From Chryseobacterium gotjawalense (GTDB lineage Bacteria > Bacteroidota > Bacteroidia > Flavobacteriales > Weeksellaceae), in NCBI RefSeq assembly GCF_030012525.1, contig NZ_CP124855.1, forward strand, positions 1,178,001 through 1,242,000: a DNA stretch of 64,000 nucleotides, read 5' to 3'. The position numbers and the translations under genes were made by a program. The notes beneath the pieces are model-generated. The model was not told the DNA's origin. It saw nothing but the letters and a program-made list of their open reading frames with translations, and ran no database searches. This document shows, one piece after another, positions 27,662 to 36,661 of the stretch (the stretch's first letter is position 1; each line of letters begins with the position of its first letter).

Positions 27662-28813
27662 TTGGACGATTCAAATTGTACTACCGAAGTCATCATTATC
27701 GGCGGCGGTTTGGCAGGTTTAACGGGCGCAATTCACCTTTCAAAAATGGGAGTTGGCGTAATTGTTATTGAAAAGAATCACTATCCAAAACACAAGGTTT
27801 GTGGCGAATATATTTCCAATGAAGTACGGCCTTATTTTGCTTGGTTGAATATTAATATCGAAGAATTAAAACCCACTCATATTACATCGCTGCAGTTTTC
27901 CTCTGAGTCTGGAAGAACCATTACAACGAAACTTCCGCTCGGTGGTTTTGGAATCAGCCGTTACACTTTGGATCATGCACTTTATTTAAAGGCGCTTTCT
28001 CAAAATTGCGAAATCATCGAAGATCAGGTGAATGAGGTGGATTTTAAAGACGATTCTTTTGAAGTTCATTTGGCTTCAGGAAAAATACTGACTTCGAAAG
28101 TGGTGTTGGGCGGTTTTGGAAAACGCTCCAATTTAGACGTGAAAATGAAACGTCATTTTACAGAACAGAAATCCCCGTGGTTAGCGGTAAAATCCCATTA
28201 CAAAGGAAATTTCCCGGATGATGTTGTTGGCCTGCATAATTTTAAAGGCGGTTATTGCGGCGTTTCGAAAGTTGAAAATAATTTGCTCAATATCTGTTAT
28301 TTAACTAATTTTAAATCGTTTAAGAAATATAAAAACATCGAAGAATTTCAAGAAAAAATTATATGTAAAAATCCCCAATTGAAAAACATTCTGGAAAATT
28401 CTGAGTCTATTTTTGAAAAACCTTTAACCATCAGTCAGATCTGTTTTGAGAAAAAAGAAAACGTAGAAGATCATATTTTAATGATGGGCGATACAGCAGG
28501 ATTAATTCATCCGCTGTGTGGAAACGGAATGGCAATGGCGATTCACAGCGCAAAACTGGCATCAGAAGAAACCACCGCTTTTTTAAAAGGTGAAATTTCC
28601 CGCCCGGAATTGGAGCAGAATTATGCTGCAAACTGGAACAGAAATTTCAAACAACGATTATGGTACGGACGGTTATTAGGAACTATTTTAGAGCATTCAA
28701 AACTTTCTGAGGTTTTGACTAATCTAATGACTTACGCTCCTTTTTTACTGCCGGCCATCATCAGAAAAACACACGGAAAAGAAATCAAAACCGCTCAAAA
28801 TCAATGGCATTAA
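27662..28813 (+). CDS. FAD-dependent oxidoreductase of the type III PKS cluster
   Basis: A 383-residue flavoprotein of the PHBH/geranylgeranyl-reductase type: N-terminal VIIIGGGLAGLTGAIHL (Rossmann), HKVCGEYISNEV, and GDTAGLIHPLCGNGMAMA binding the FAD. It likely hydroxylates or oxidises the polyketide ring; a flavoprotein hydroxylase with this role is known in Streptomyces srs clusters (SrsC). The only in-frame start before the Rossmann motif is TTG at 27662, since a stop lies 12 bases upstream. Its last 10 bases overlap the methyltransferase start. Exact reaction unknown. Confidence 0.82.
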   Translation: MDDSNCTTEVIIIGGGLAGLTGAIHLSKMGVGVIVIEKNHYPKHKVCGEYISNEVRPYFAWLNINIEELKPTHITSLQFSSESGRTITTKLPLGGFGISRYTLDHALYLKALSQNCEIIEDQVNEVDFKDDSFEVHLASGKILTSKVVLGGFGKRSNLDVKMKRHFTEQKSPWLAVKSHYKGNFPDDVVGLHNFKGGYCGVSKVENNLLNICYLTNFKSFKKYKNIEEFQEKIICKNPQLKNILENSESIFEKPLTISQICFEKKENVEDHILMMGDTAGLIHPLCGNGMAMAIHSAKLASEETTAFLKGEISRPELEQNYAANWNRNFKQRLWYGRLLGTILEHSKLSEVLTNLMTYAPFLLPAIIRKTHGKEIKTAQNQWH

Positions 28814-29517
28814 ATACAGCGTACAGAACAGATCTGGAAGAATCCATGGACGATTTTTCGATGGATAATGACGGATTGGTAACCGCTTTGAACGACATTG
28901 CGCGAATCAATCAGTTGCTTGGCGGAAACGCGGTGACTTTAAAAGGCGTTCAATATTTAATAAAAAACTTTCCAAAAGACCAAACCATTACCATTATGGA
29001 TTTCGGCTGTGGAAGCGGCGATATGCTTCGAATGTTGTCAAAATTCGGAACTCAAAATAATTTGAAATTTAAATTAATCGGAATTGATGCTAATGAAGCA
29101 ACAATTCGCCACGCCGAAAAATGCTCCACCGAATTTGAAAATATTTCCTATTTGGCAGAAGACATTTTCCTCTACGATTTTTCAAAATACAAAATTGATA
29201 TTGCATTGATTACTTTGACTTTACATCATTTTAAAGATAATGAAATTCTAAAAATACTGCGTGTTATTTTAAATTTGGTCGAAAAAGGAATCGTTGTCAA
29301 TGATTTACAGCGGAGTAAATTAGCGTACCGCTTGTTTCAAATGATTATCTTTATTTTCAGATTAGAAAAAATGACCGCGAATGATGGATTGATTTCAATT
29401 TTAAGAGGTTTTAAAAAACACGATCTGGAGAAGTTTTCAAACCAATTATCATTAAAAAAATACAGCATCAAATGGAAGTGGGCTTTCCGTTACCAATGGA
29501 TAATTGAAAAAATATGA
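28804..29517 (+). CDS. Class-I SAM methyltransferase of the type III PKS cluster
   Basis: A 237-residue methyltransferase with SAM motif I MDFGCGSGDML and the post-I acid IGIDANEATIRHAEKC; motif LITLTLHHF follows. Methyltransferases next to type III PKS genes methylate the phenolic or pyrone product (BpsB, SrsB are known examples). Overlaps the FAD gene by 10 bases and its TGA overlaps the PKS ATG (ATGA), so the three are translationally coupled. Confidence 0.85.
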   Translation: MALNTAYRTDLEESMDDFSMDNDGLVTALNDIARINQLLGGNAVTLKGVQYLIKNFPKDQTITIMDFGCGSGDMLRMLSKFGTQNNLKFKLIGIDANEATIRHAEKCSTEFENISYLAEDIFLYDFSKYKIDIALITLTLHHFKDNEILKILRVILNLVEKGIVVNDLQRSKLAYRLFQMIIFIFRLEKMTANDGLISILRGFKKHDLEKFSNQLSLKKYSIKWKWAFRYQWIIEKI

Positions 29518-30566
29518 GTGTAAAAATAGTGAGTGTTGCCAAGCAACTGCCGAAATATTCCCGAAAAACTGACGAAATTTTACCTTTTATCGATCTTTGG
29601 TTAGAAGGTCAGGAAAGCCGTTTTGTACGTAAAGTAAAAAAAATCTTTGAAGGCGCAGCCGTTGACGAAAGGTATTCTATAATGGATCCTGCGGAAGTTT
29701 TCACCGCCACTTCTTTTGAAGCTAAAAATGATATTTACGCACGCGAAGTCGTCATTTTGGGGGAACAGGTTTTAGAAAAAGCTTTAAAAAAAGCCGGTTG
29801 GGAGCCGCAATCTCTTGATTATATCATCACGGTAAGCTGTACCGGAATTATGATTCCATCACTTGATGCTTATTTGATTAATAAACTAAATTTACGTCAG
29901 GACATTGTTCGTTTGCCTGTGACCGAAATGGGTTGCGCCGCCGGAGTTTCCGGAATTATTTATGCGAAGAATTTCCTGCACGCAAATCCGGGGAAACGCG
30001 CTGCAGTAATTGCAGTCGAAAGTCCGACTGCTACTTTTCAGCTGGAAGATTTTTCGATGGCGAATATTGTAAGTGCCGCGATTTTCGGCGACGGCGCAGC
30101 GTGTGTCCTGCTTTCTTCTGACGAAAATGCGGAAGGTCCGGAGATTCTTGCGGAAGAAATGTACCATTTCTATAATAATGAACACATGATGGGTTTCAAA
30201 CTCACCAATTCCGGTTTGCAAATGATTTTGGATATTGAAGTTCCCGACAAAATCGGCGAACATTTCCCGAATATTATTCATCCGTTTCTAGCCAAACAGC
30301 ATTTAGAAATTAAAGATATTGATCATTTAATTTTTCATCCGGGCGGAAAAAAAATTGTTCAAATGGTAGAAAATTTATTTAAAGATTTGGGGAAAAACAT
30401 TGATGTGACAAAAGAAATTTTACGTTTGTACGGAAATATGTCGAGCGCAACCGTTCTTTATGTTTTAGAAGAAATCATGAATCAACAGCCGCAGAAAGGC
30501 GAGAAAGGATTAATGCTCAGTTTCGGTCCGGGCTTTTCTGCACAAAGAATTTTATTGCAATGGTAA
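29514..30566 (+). CDS. Type III polyketide synthase
   Basis: A 350-residue chalcone-synthase-fold enzyme with the complete catalytic triad: C141 in EMGCAAGVSG, H275 in IFHPGGKKIV and N308 in LYGNMSSATV, plus the C-terminal SFGPGFSAQ loop. It extends a CoA- or ACP-bound acyl starter with malonyl-CoA and cyclises it to an alkylpyrone or alkylresorcinol. Located in a cluster that also encodes a ketosynthase, dehydratase, reductase and ACP, suggesting a long-chain fatty starter delivered by the dedicated ACP. Overlaps neighbours at both ends (4 and 7 bases). Product not determined. Confidence 0.92.
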   Translation: MSVKIVSVAKQLPKYSRKTDEILPFIDLWLEGQESRFVRKVKKIFEGAAVDERYSIMDPAEVFTATSFEAKNDIYAREVVILGEQVLEKALKKAGWEPQSLDYIITVSCTGIMIPSLDAYLINKLNLRQDIVRLPVTEMGCAAGVSGIIYAKNFLHANPGKRAAVIAVESPTATFQLEDFSMANIVSAAIFGDGAACVLLSSDENAEGPEILAEEMYHFYNNEHMMGFKLTNSGLQMILDIEVPDKIGEHFPNIIHPFLAKQHLEIKDIDHLIFHPGGKKIVQMVENLFKDLGKNIDVTKEILRLYGNMSSATVLYVLEEIMNQQPQKGEKGLMLSFGPGFSAQRILLQW

Positions 30567-31357
30567 GAAGATTTGAAAATACAGGTTACTGGACTTTAGT
30601 CCTGGGCGGAAGTTCGGGCTTAGGTTTGGCTGCGGCGAAAAAACTGGCTTCAGAAGGAATGAATATCTGCATCATTCACCGGAATTCGCGCGCTGAAATG
30701 GAAACGGTTAATATTGAATTTGCGAAGATTCAAAATGAAAATATTCAATTTTTAAGTTTAAATAAAGACATTTTAAATCTCCAACACCAGCAGGATATTT
30801 TATCAGAATTAAAAACAATTTTAAGTTCCGACGGAAAAATCCGTTCTCTTTTACACAGCATTGCCAAAGGAAACTTAAAACCGATGATTGGTTCAGCGCA
30901 TGAAAGTCTTTCCACCGATGATTTCAGCATTACACTTCAGGCGATGGCAACCAGCTTATACGACTGGACGAAATTAATTTTTAATGAAAATCTTTTCGCG
31001 ACAGATGCCAGAATTCTCGCTTTTACAAGTGAAGGAAGTGTAAAACCGATCCATAATTACGCAGCAGTCTCCGCCGCTAAAGCATCTCTGGAAGCAATAT
31101 CCAGAAATATCGCTTTGGAATTCGCGCCTTTTGGCTTAAGGTCAAACTGCATTCAGGCTGGCGTAACTGATACGCGGTCTTTGCAAATGATTCCGGGAAG
31201 TGAAGAAATAAAAGAACATTCGAAAAAACGCAATCCTTTTAAAAGACTAACAACGGCGGAAGATGTTGCGAATGTAGTGTGTTTATTGTGTCAGGACGAA
31301 GCGTCCTGGATTAATGGTTGTATAATTCCCGTAGATGGTGGCGAACATTTAGGATAA
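30560..31357 (+). CDS. Short-chain dehydrogenase, enoyl-ACP-reductase-like
   Basis: A 265-residue SDR: nucleotide-binding LGGSSGLGLAAAKKLA, and active-site Y167-x6-K174 in NYAAVSAAKASLEA. The usual SDR/FabG spacing is Tyr-x3-Lys; Tyr-x6-Lys is characteristic of the enoyl-ACP reductases FabI and FabL, and the flanking SEGSVKPIHNY and GLRSNCIQAGVTDT resemble FabL. It most likely reduces enoyl-ACP intermediates for the pathway's acyl chain. It overlaps the PKS by 7 bases and lies one base before the dehydratase gene. Confidence 0.8.
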   Translation: MVRRFENTGYWTLVLGGSSGLGLAAAKKLASEGMNICIIHRNSRAEMETVNIEFAKIQNENIQFLSLNKDILNLQHQQDILSELKTILSSDGKIRSLLHSIAKGNLKPMIGSAHESLSTDDFSITLQAMATSLYDWTKLIFNENLFATDARILAFTSEGSVKPIHNYAAVSAAKASLEAISRNIALEFAPFGLRSNCIQAGVTDTRSLQMIPGSEEIKEHSKKRNPFKRLTTAEDVANVVCLLCQDEASWINGCIIPVDGGEHLG

Positions 31358-31358
31358 A

Positions 31359-31793
31359 ATGAATACCGAAGAAATTTTACGAAAGCTCCCCTATTCTCCT
31401 CCGTTTTTATTTGTGGATAATTTGCTGAGCGTTGACGAAAACGGCGTGACCGGAAATTTTACTTTTAAAGATAATTTAGATTTTTACAAAGGTCATTTTA
31501 AAAACAATCCTGTAACGCCTGGAGTCATTTTAACGGAAATGATGGCGCAAATCGGACTGGTTTGTCTGGGAATTTATTTGGTGGGAAATGATTTGACTGA
31601 AGAAAGTCAGATTGGTTTAACTTCCACAGAAATTGAATTTTTAAAACCGGTATTTCCGAATGAAAAAGTCACCGTGATTTCAGAGAAAATTTATTTTAGA
31701 TTCAATAAATTAAAATGCAAAGTAAAGATGCTGAACCAAAAATCAGAAATTGTTTGTGAAGGAACGATCGCCGGAATTATTAAAATCAGCTAA
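31359..31793 (+). CDS. FabZ-like 3-hydroxyacyl-ACP dehydratase
   Basis: A 144-residue hot-dog-fold protein with the FabZ active site: GHFKNNPVTPGVILTEMMAQ carries the catalytic His and Glu in canonical positions. It starts PYSPPFLFVDNLL, the family substrate-binding region. It would dehydrate 3-hydroxyacyl-ACP between the reductions of the dedicated chain-building module. Stop TAA is one base before the ketosynthase ATG. Confidence 0.85.
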   Translation: MNTEEILRKLPYSPPFLFVDNLLSVDENGVTGNFTFKDNLDFYKGHFKNNPVTPGVILTEMMAQIGLVCLGIYLVGNDLTEESQIGLTSTEIEFLKPVFPNEKVTVISEKIYFRFNKLKCKVKMLNQKSEIVCEGTIAGIIKIS

Positions 31794-31794
31794 A

Positions 31795-33066
31795 ATGGAA
31801 AGAAGAGTTGTCATCACCGGATTAGGAGTCGTGGCCCCAAATGCAGTCGGTTTGGAAGCTTTCAGATCAGCTTTAAAGGAAGGCCGTTCCGGAATTAGAT
31901 TTGACCAACAATTGGCAGATCTGCAATTTTCCTGTCAGGTTTCGGGAACGCCACCGATCGACAAAGAAAATTTACATCCCTATTTTAGCGATTTAGAATT
32001 ACGAAATTTCAATTCCACTGGAATCATGTACGGCGTTATCGCAGGTTTAGATGCCTGGAAAGATGCGGGTTTGGAAATTTCAGAGGCCGAAAATCCCGAT
32101 TGGGACAGCGGAACCATTTTCGGAACCGGGACGTCCGGAATTGAAAAGTTTCGGGAAAGCATTTATAAAATCGATGCACTTCAAACCCGAAAATTGGGAA
32201 GTACTGCCGTTTCGCAAACCATGAACAGCGGAATCAGCGCCTATCTTGGTGGAAAATTAGGTTTAGGAAATCAAGTTACCACCAATTCATCGGCCTGTAC
32301 AACAGGAACAGAAAGTATTTTAATGGCTTTTGAACGAATTAAATCCGGGAAAGCGAAACGAGTTCTAGCCGGAAGTACAAGTGATTCGGGACCGTATATT
32401 TGGGCCGGATTTGATGCCATAAAAGTCTGTAATTACAAATCCAATGATCATCCCGAAAAAGCCTCCCGACCGATGAGTGCTTCGGCAGCTGGATTTGTAC
32501 CCGGAAGTGGCGCCGGAGCTTTGGTCATCGAAGATCTGGAATCTGCTCTGGGAAGAAATGCGAAAATTTATTGTGAAATCCTTGGCGGAAACCTGAACAG
32601 CGGCGGACAACGCGGCGGCGGAAGTATGACCGCACCAAATTCTGCGGCCGTACAGAAATGTGTAAAAGACGCTATTTTAGAAGCCGGAATTGAGGCAAAA
32701 GATATCGATTATATCAGCGGACATTTGACGGCGACTTCGAAAGATTCAACAGAAATTCAAAATTTAGCCGAAGCTTTGAACCGTTCAGGCAAAGATTTTC
32801 CGTACATCAATTCTCTTAAAGCTTTGACAGGACATTGTCTTTCCGCTGCAGGAAGTATTGAAGCCGTTGCAACCGTTTTGCAGCTTGCTGAAAATTTTAT
32901 TGCTCCGAATACCAATTGCGAAGATTTAAATCCTGAAATTACTTCAATCATCGATCCGGAAAGTATTCCGCAAAAAACTATAGAAAAACCCATCAACATT
33001 GCCGCGAAAGTAAGTTTTGGTTTTGGCGATGTGAATGGATGTGTTATCTTTAAAAAATATTCTTAA
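31795..33066 (+). CDS. Beta-ketoacyl-ACP synthase (KAS II/FabF type)
   Basis: A 423-residue condensing enzyme with catalytic Cys in TNSSACTTGTES, His in ISGHLTATSKD and His in ALTGHCLSAAGS, the Cys-His-His triad of elongating KAS enzymes. ATG at 31795 is preferred over an upstream TTG that would overlap the dehydratase. It extends ACP-bound chains with malonyl-ACP. The active-site surrounds differ slightly from housekeeping FabF (GHLTAT in place of AHGTST), so it may have a specialised chain preference. Next is the ACP gene. Confidence 0.88.
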   Translation: MERRVVITGLGVVAPNAVGLEAFRSALKEGRSGIRFDQQLADLQFSCQVSGTPPIDKENLHPYFSDLELRNFNSTGIMYGVIAGLDAWKDAGLEISEAENPDWDSGTIFGTGTSGIEKFRESIYKIDALQTRKLGSTAVSQTMNSGISAYLGGKLGLGNQVTTNSSACTTGTESILMAFERIKSGKAKRVLAGSTSDSGPYIWAGFDAIKVCNYKSNDHPEKASRPMSASAAGFVPGSGAGALVIEDLESALGRNAKIYCEILGGNLNSGGQRGGGSMTAPNSAAVQKCVKDAILEAGIEAKDIDYISGHLTATSKDSTEIQNLAEALNRSGKDFPYINSLKALTGHCLSAAGSIEAVATVLQLAENFIAPNTNCEDLNPEITSIIDPESIPQKTIEKPINIAAKVSFGFGDVNGCVIFKKYS

Positions 33067-33085
33067 AAAATTTCAATACGAAAAC

Positions 33086-33340
33086 ATGAACAAGGAAGAG
33101 ACTATTCAAAAATTAAAAGAAATCGTAAAACCTTATGTTAAAGAGGCGGAACTTTTAAAAAACATTAATGAAGATACTGATTTTATTAATGACCTTAATA
33201 TTAATTCTGCTAATTTAGTAGATGTCGTTTTAGATGTGGAAGAAGCTTTCGATATTGAAATCGACGCGGCTTCGATGGAGAAAATGCGGGATGTAAAATC
33301 TGCGTTGGCAGTGATCGAAGAGAAATTGGCGCTCAAATAA
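33086..33340 (+). CDS. Acyl carrier protein of the cluster
   Basis: An 84-residue acidic four-helix ACP with the phosphopantetheine serine S41 in NINSANLVDVV. The residue pair around Ser is NSA rather than the canonical DSL, a divergent form. An earlier in-frame start at 33035 would extend into the ketosynthase gene, so ATG at 33086 is chosen, 19 bases after its stop. It probably carries the growing acyl chain and hands it to the PKS. A weak AT-rich hairpin follows at 33381. Confidence 0.87.
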   Translation: MNKEETIQKLKEIVKPYVKEAELLKNINEDTDFINDLNINSANLVDVVLDVEEAFDIEIDAASMEKMRDVKSALAVIEEKLALK

Positions 33341-33380
33341 TTCTTTAAACCAAAGAGATTAAAAAACATAATATTGAATG

Positions 33381-33405
33381 TTGAAAATTATTTTTTAATT
33401 TTCAA
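33381..33405 (+). terminator. AT-rich hairpin after the PKS cluster
   Basis: TTGAAAATTA and TAATTTTCAA form a 10-bp stem with a T5 loop; the T-tract afterwards is weak. The gap 33341-33616 otherwise holds no gene. Confidence 0.4.
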
Positions 33406-33616
33406 TGGATTTTTACGAACATTTGATAAATTCTAAAGAATCCAAAACTTTTTGATTTTCTTACGTCAAAAAATGCTTTGAAAAATCCTCAATTTTCAAC
33501 TTATCCACATTTCCACAACCAACAAATTAACTTGTGTAAGCAATAAGTTTTCTTTATTTTCGTTGATTAAATGTGGAAAAGCAAATTCCTTAAAACCTTC
33601 CGAAAATCAGGAGTAA

Positions 33617-36580
33617 ATGAATTCAAAAAAAATCTTAATTGCCACGGCAATATTCTATTTCGGCTTATCCGAGGCTCAGCAATCTCAATACTTCAGCGAC
33701 CGCGAAAACTACCGTTTCAATTTAGCGGAAAACCTTTACCAAAATAAAATTTACAACGCTTCTCAGTTTGAATACGCACGGCAGTATTTCTACAACGAAA
33801 ATCTCTCGAATTCGAAAAAAGAAGCGGCCCAGTTTTTCGATAATGTCATCGGTGTAATTCTCCGTAAAAATCACGCGGAAGAAGGATTGGATGCCTTTAT
33901 TAAACAATATCCAAACTCGGCATATTTTGCGCAGGCCAATTTACCTTTGGCAGATTTTTATTTGGCCCAGAAGGATTTCGACAAAGCATTGGAAACTTTG
34001 AAAAGCGTCAATCAATATCAACTTTCAAAAGAAGAAAACACGCAGTATATCATGAAACTCGGTTATGCCAAATTCATGACGGGCGATTCTCAAGGCGCGA
34101 TCGAAGCTTTGGAAGAAGCCTATAAAACCACAGATGGTTCCGATAAAAACGATATCGCTTATATGTTGGGACATCTGTATTACGCAGACGGGCAAAATGA
34201 TAAAGCGTTTTCTTTTTTCGATCAGATTAAAGATAACGGGAAATATGCGCGTGTTGTAAAACCTTACTACGTGCAGCTTTACTTTAATAATAAAGATTAT
34301 GATAAAGCGATTGTAGAAGGAAATGCTTTGTTGAATGAAAATATTTCTGCCGATTATAAAGCGGAAGTTCATAAGATGATTGGCGAAAGTTATTTCATGA
34401 AAGGCGATTACAGTTCCGCTTATCCTCATTTGAAAATTTATTTGGAAAGCAAGGGAAAACCTTCTGAGAGTGATTTGTACGAAATGGGATTCGTCTCTGC
34501 GCATCTCAAAAAATATGATGAAGCTGTTTCTTATTATAACCAGTTACTGAACAGCAATTCGGCGACTTCCCAAAACGCTTATTATCAGTTGGGAAATGCC
34601 TATTTGGAAGTCGGTAAAAAACAGGAAGCGCTTTCTGCGTTCCGTTCGGCGTATCAAATGACGTATGATCCGAAAGTGCAGCAACTCGCTCATCTGCAAT
34701 ATGCTAAACTGAGTTACGAGCTCGGAAATCCTTTTGAATCATCATCAAATGTGATTCAAAGTTATATTACAAAATATCCGAAAAGTCCTGATACTTCCGC
34801 CATGAAATCTCTTTTGGTAAAATCTTATCTGTATTCAGGCGATTATAAAGGAACTTTGGCCGCGATTGATAAAATGCCGAATTCTACACCGGAAACCGAT
34901 AAAATCGATCAGGAAGTTTCCTATTTGTTGGGAACTGAAGAATTTAATAAAGGAAATCTGGATGCCGCTGAAAAATATTTCCTGCGAAGTTTAGAATTTA
35001 ATATCAATAAAGAATTCAATTCCCGAGCGCTGTATTGGTTGGCTCAGACGTACTATCAAAAAGGAAATTATGCTTCTGCCATCACGCGTTTTGAAAAACT
35101 TCAAAATGCAAATTTCCCGGAAAAACAACAGTTGAATTACGATTTGGGTTATGCTTATTTTAAATCAAAGAAATTTGATAAGGCCAAAGAATATTTTAAA
35201 GCCTATTTAAATAATCCAAAACCTGAATTTAAAAACGATGCAGAACTTCGTTTGGCAGATACCTATTATGCGAATAACGATCTGAACGAGGCGATCGCCA
35301 TTTACGATAAAACAGAAAATGCCGACGATTATACGCTGTTCCAAAAAGCGATGGCTTTAGGATTCAAAGGTGATACCGTGGCGAAAATTGCCGAATTGAA
35401 AAAATTGCTTGCGCAGTATAAAAATTCAGAATATTTCGATGATGCACAATATGAAATTGCAACTTCTTATGCGGCAAATGATGATTTCAAAAACTCAAAT
35501 GATTATTTTACACAGGTTATTAAAACCAGTACCGATAAGGATTTGGTAGCCAATGCGCAGATTTACCGCGCCCAGAATTACATCGATCAGAACGAAGATG
35601 CAAAAGCTTTATCTGAATTAAAGTCGCTCGGGAATCAGTATAAAAATACGGCATTCGCCAGTAAAATTGTTCAGGCAGCAAGACCAATTTTTATTAAAAA
35701 TAATGATGTTTCAGGGTATCAGAATTTCGCACAAAGTGTTGGCGTAAGAATCGATGCCTCTGAAATCGATGAAATTAATCTGAACCGCGCGAAAACTTTC
35801 TATGCCACTAAAGATTACAAAAATGCCATTCCGCTTTTTGAAAAATACTTGACGCAGAATCCAACGGGTGAAGGTTTGTACCAGGCGCAATATGAATTGG
35901 GCGAAAGTTATTTCCAGACCCAGAATTCCACCAAAGCATTATTGGTTTTACAGGAAGTTGCGAATGTTCAGAACGATTATCAGGAAGATGCACAAACCAG
36001 AATTGCACAGATTTATTTAGCGCAGAATAATACGAATGAAGCCAAGAAATATCTGGTTTCACTTTCCAGTTCGACCAATGTCAACGTGAAAAACTTTGCC
36101 AATGTAGAATTAATGAAAATTTATTCTGACGAAAAAGATTTCAAAAAAGCAGAAATGCTGGCTGATTTAGTGTTGCAAAATCCTAAAAACTCTGCTTCTG
36201 TGAATGAACAGGCTAAAGTCATTAAAGCCCGAAGTCTGATGAACAACGGAAAAGATAATGAGGCAAAAGCAGCTTATACAGCTTTAGAAAAATCATCGAA
36301 TACCGAAGTTGCGGCCGAAGCTTTATATGCTAAAGCTTTTTATCAGAACAAAGGAAAAGCCTTTAAATCATCGAATGAAACCATTTTCAAACTGGCGAAT
36401 AATTACGCTTCCGAGGAGTTTTGGGGTGCAAAATCTTTGGTTTTAATGGTTAAAAATTACATCGGTTTGAAAGACAATTATCAGGCGAGTTACACCGCTG
36501 ATCAGATTATTGCCAATTATGGCGATTTCCCGGAAATTGTCGCCGAAGCGAAAGATTTAAAAAAGCAAATTAAAAAGTAA
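33617..36580 (+). CDS. Secreted tetratricopeptide-repeat protein
   Basis: A 987-residue protein with a signal peptide (MNSKKILIATAIFYFGLSEAQ) followed almost entirely by TPR units (for example KALETLKSVNQYQLSKEENT, YDEAVSYYNQLL, NYASAITRFEKLQ, KAKEYFKAYLNNP). TPR superhelices bind other proteins; no enzyme domain is visible. It lies 82 bases upstream of an outer-membrane beta-barrel gene in the same direction, which suggests a periplasmic scaffold for that protein. An AGGAG site precedes the ATG. In Bacteroidota similar pairs occur near T9SS and envelope genes; a defined function is not known to me. Confidence 0.85.
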   Translation: MNSKKILIATAIFYFGLSEAQQSQYFSDRENYRFNLAENLYQNKIYNASQFEYARQYFYNENLSNSKKEAAQFFDNVIGVILRKNHAEEGLDAFIKQYPNSAYFAQANLPLADFYLAQKDFDKALETLKSVNQYQLSKEENTQYIMKLGYAKFMTGDSQGAIEALEEAYKTTDGSDKNDIAYMLGHLYYADGQNDKAFSFFDQIKDNGKYARVVKPYYVQLYFNNKDYDKAIVEGNALLNENISADYKAEVHKMIGESYFMKGDYSSAYPHLKIYLESKGKPSESDLYEMGFVSAHLKKYDEAVSYYNQLLNSNSATSQNAYYQLGNAYLEVGKKQEALSAFRSAYQMTYDPKVQQLAHLQYAKLSYELGNPFESSSNVIQSYITKYPKSPDTSAMKSLLVKSYLYSGDYKGTLAAIDKMPNSTPETDKIDQEVSYLLGTEEFNKGNLDAAEKYFLRSLEFNINKEFNSRALYWLAQTYYQKGNYASAITRFEKLQNANFPEKQQLNYDLGYAYFKSKKFDKAKEYFKAYLNNPKPEFKNDAELRLADTYYANNDLNEAIAIYDKTENADDYTLFQKAMALGFKGDTVAKIAELKKLLAQYKNSEYFDDAQYEIATSYAANDDFKNSNDYFTQVIKTSTDKDLVANAQIYRAQNYIDQNEDAKALSELKSLGNQYKNTAFASKIVQAARPIFIKNNDVSGYQNFAQSVGVRIDASEIDEINLNRAKTFYATKDYKNAIPLFEKYLTQNPTGEGLYQAQYELGESYFQTQNSTKALLVLQEVANVQNDYQEDAQTRIAQIYLAQNNTNEAKKYLVSLSSSTNVNVKNFANVELMKIYSDEKDFKKAEMLADLVLQNPKNSASVNEQAKVIKARSLMNNGKDNEAKAAYTALEKSSNTEVAAEALYAKAFYQNKGKAFKSSNETIFKLANNYASEEFWGAKSLVLMVKNYIGLKDNYQASYTADQIIANYGDFPEIVAEAKDLKKQIKK

Positions 36581-36602
36581 AATTAAATTGTACAAAGTAT
36601 CA

Positions 36603-36633
36603 TGTACAATGTAAAACGTATCGACATTGTACA
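36603..36633. repeat. 10-bp inverted repeat with TGTACA core
   Basis: TGTACAATGT and ACATTGTACA are separated by 11 bases in the 82-base gap between the TPR and beta-barrel genes; a further TTGTACA lies at about 36588. Could be a hairpin in the mRNA or a small palindromic repeat. Confidence 0.45.
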
Positions 36634-36661
36634 CTCCACATTTTACAGTAATATAAAAACA

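Noticed and set aside
31750..31794. Longer TTG start for the ketosynthase gene
   Set aside because: It would overlap the dehydratase by 44 bases; ATG at 31795, one base after that stop, fits the operon spacing.
33501..33580. DnaA-box-like sequences: an exact TTATCCACA at 33501-33509 and a one-mismatch inverted copy (TGTGGAAAA) at 33572-33580, as a possible replication origin
   Set aside because: Only one exact box, no cluster, no neighbouring origin-type genes; two matches are expected by chance in AT-rich gaps.
34025..34504. 159-residue antisense frame inside the TPR gene
   Set aside because: Reads through repetitive TPR coding DNA on the opposite strand; no domain recognised.
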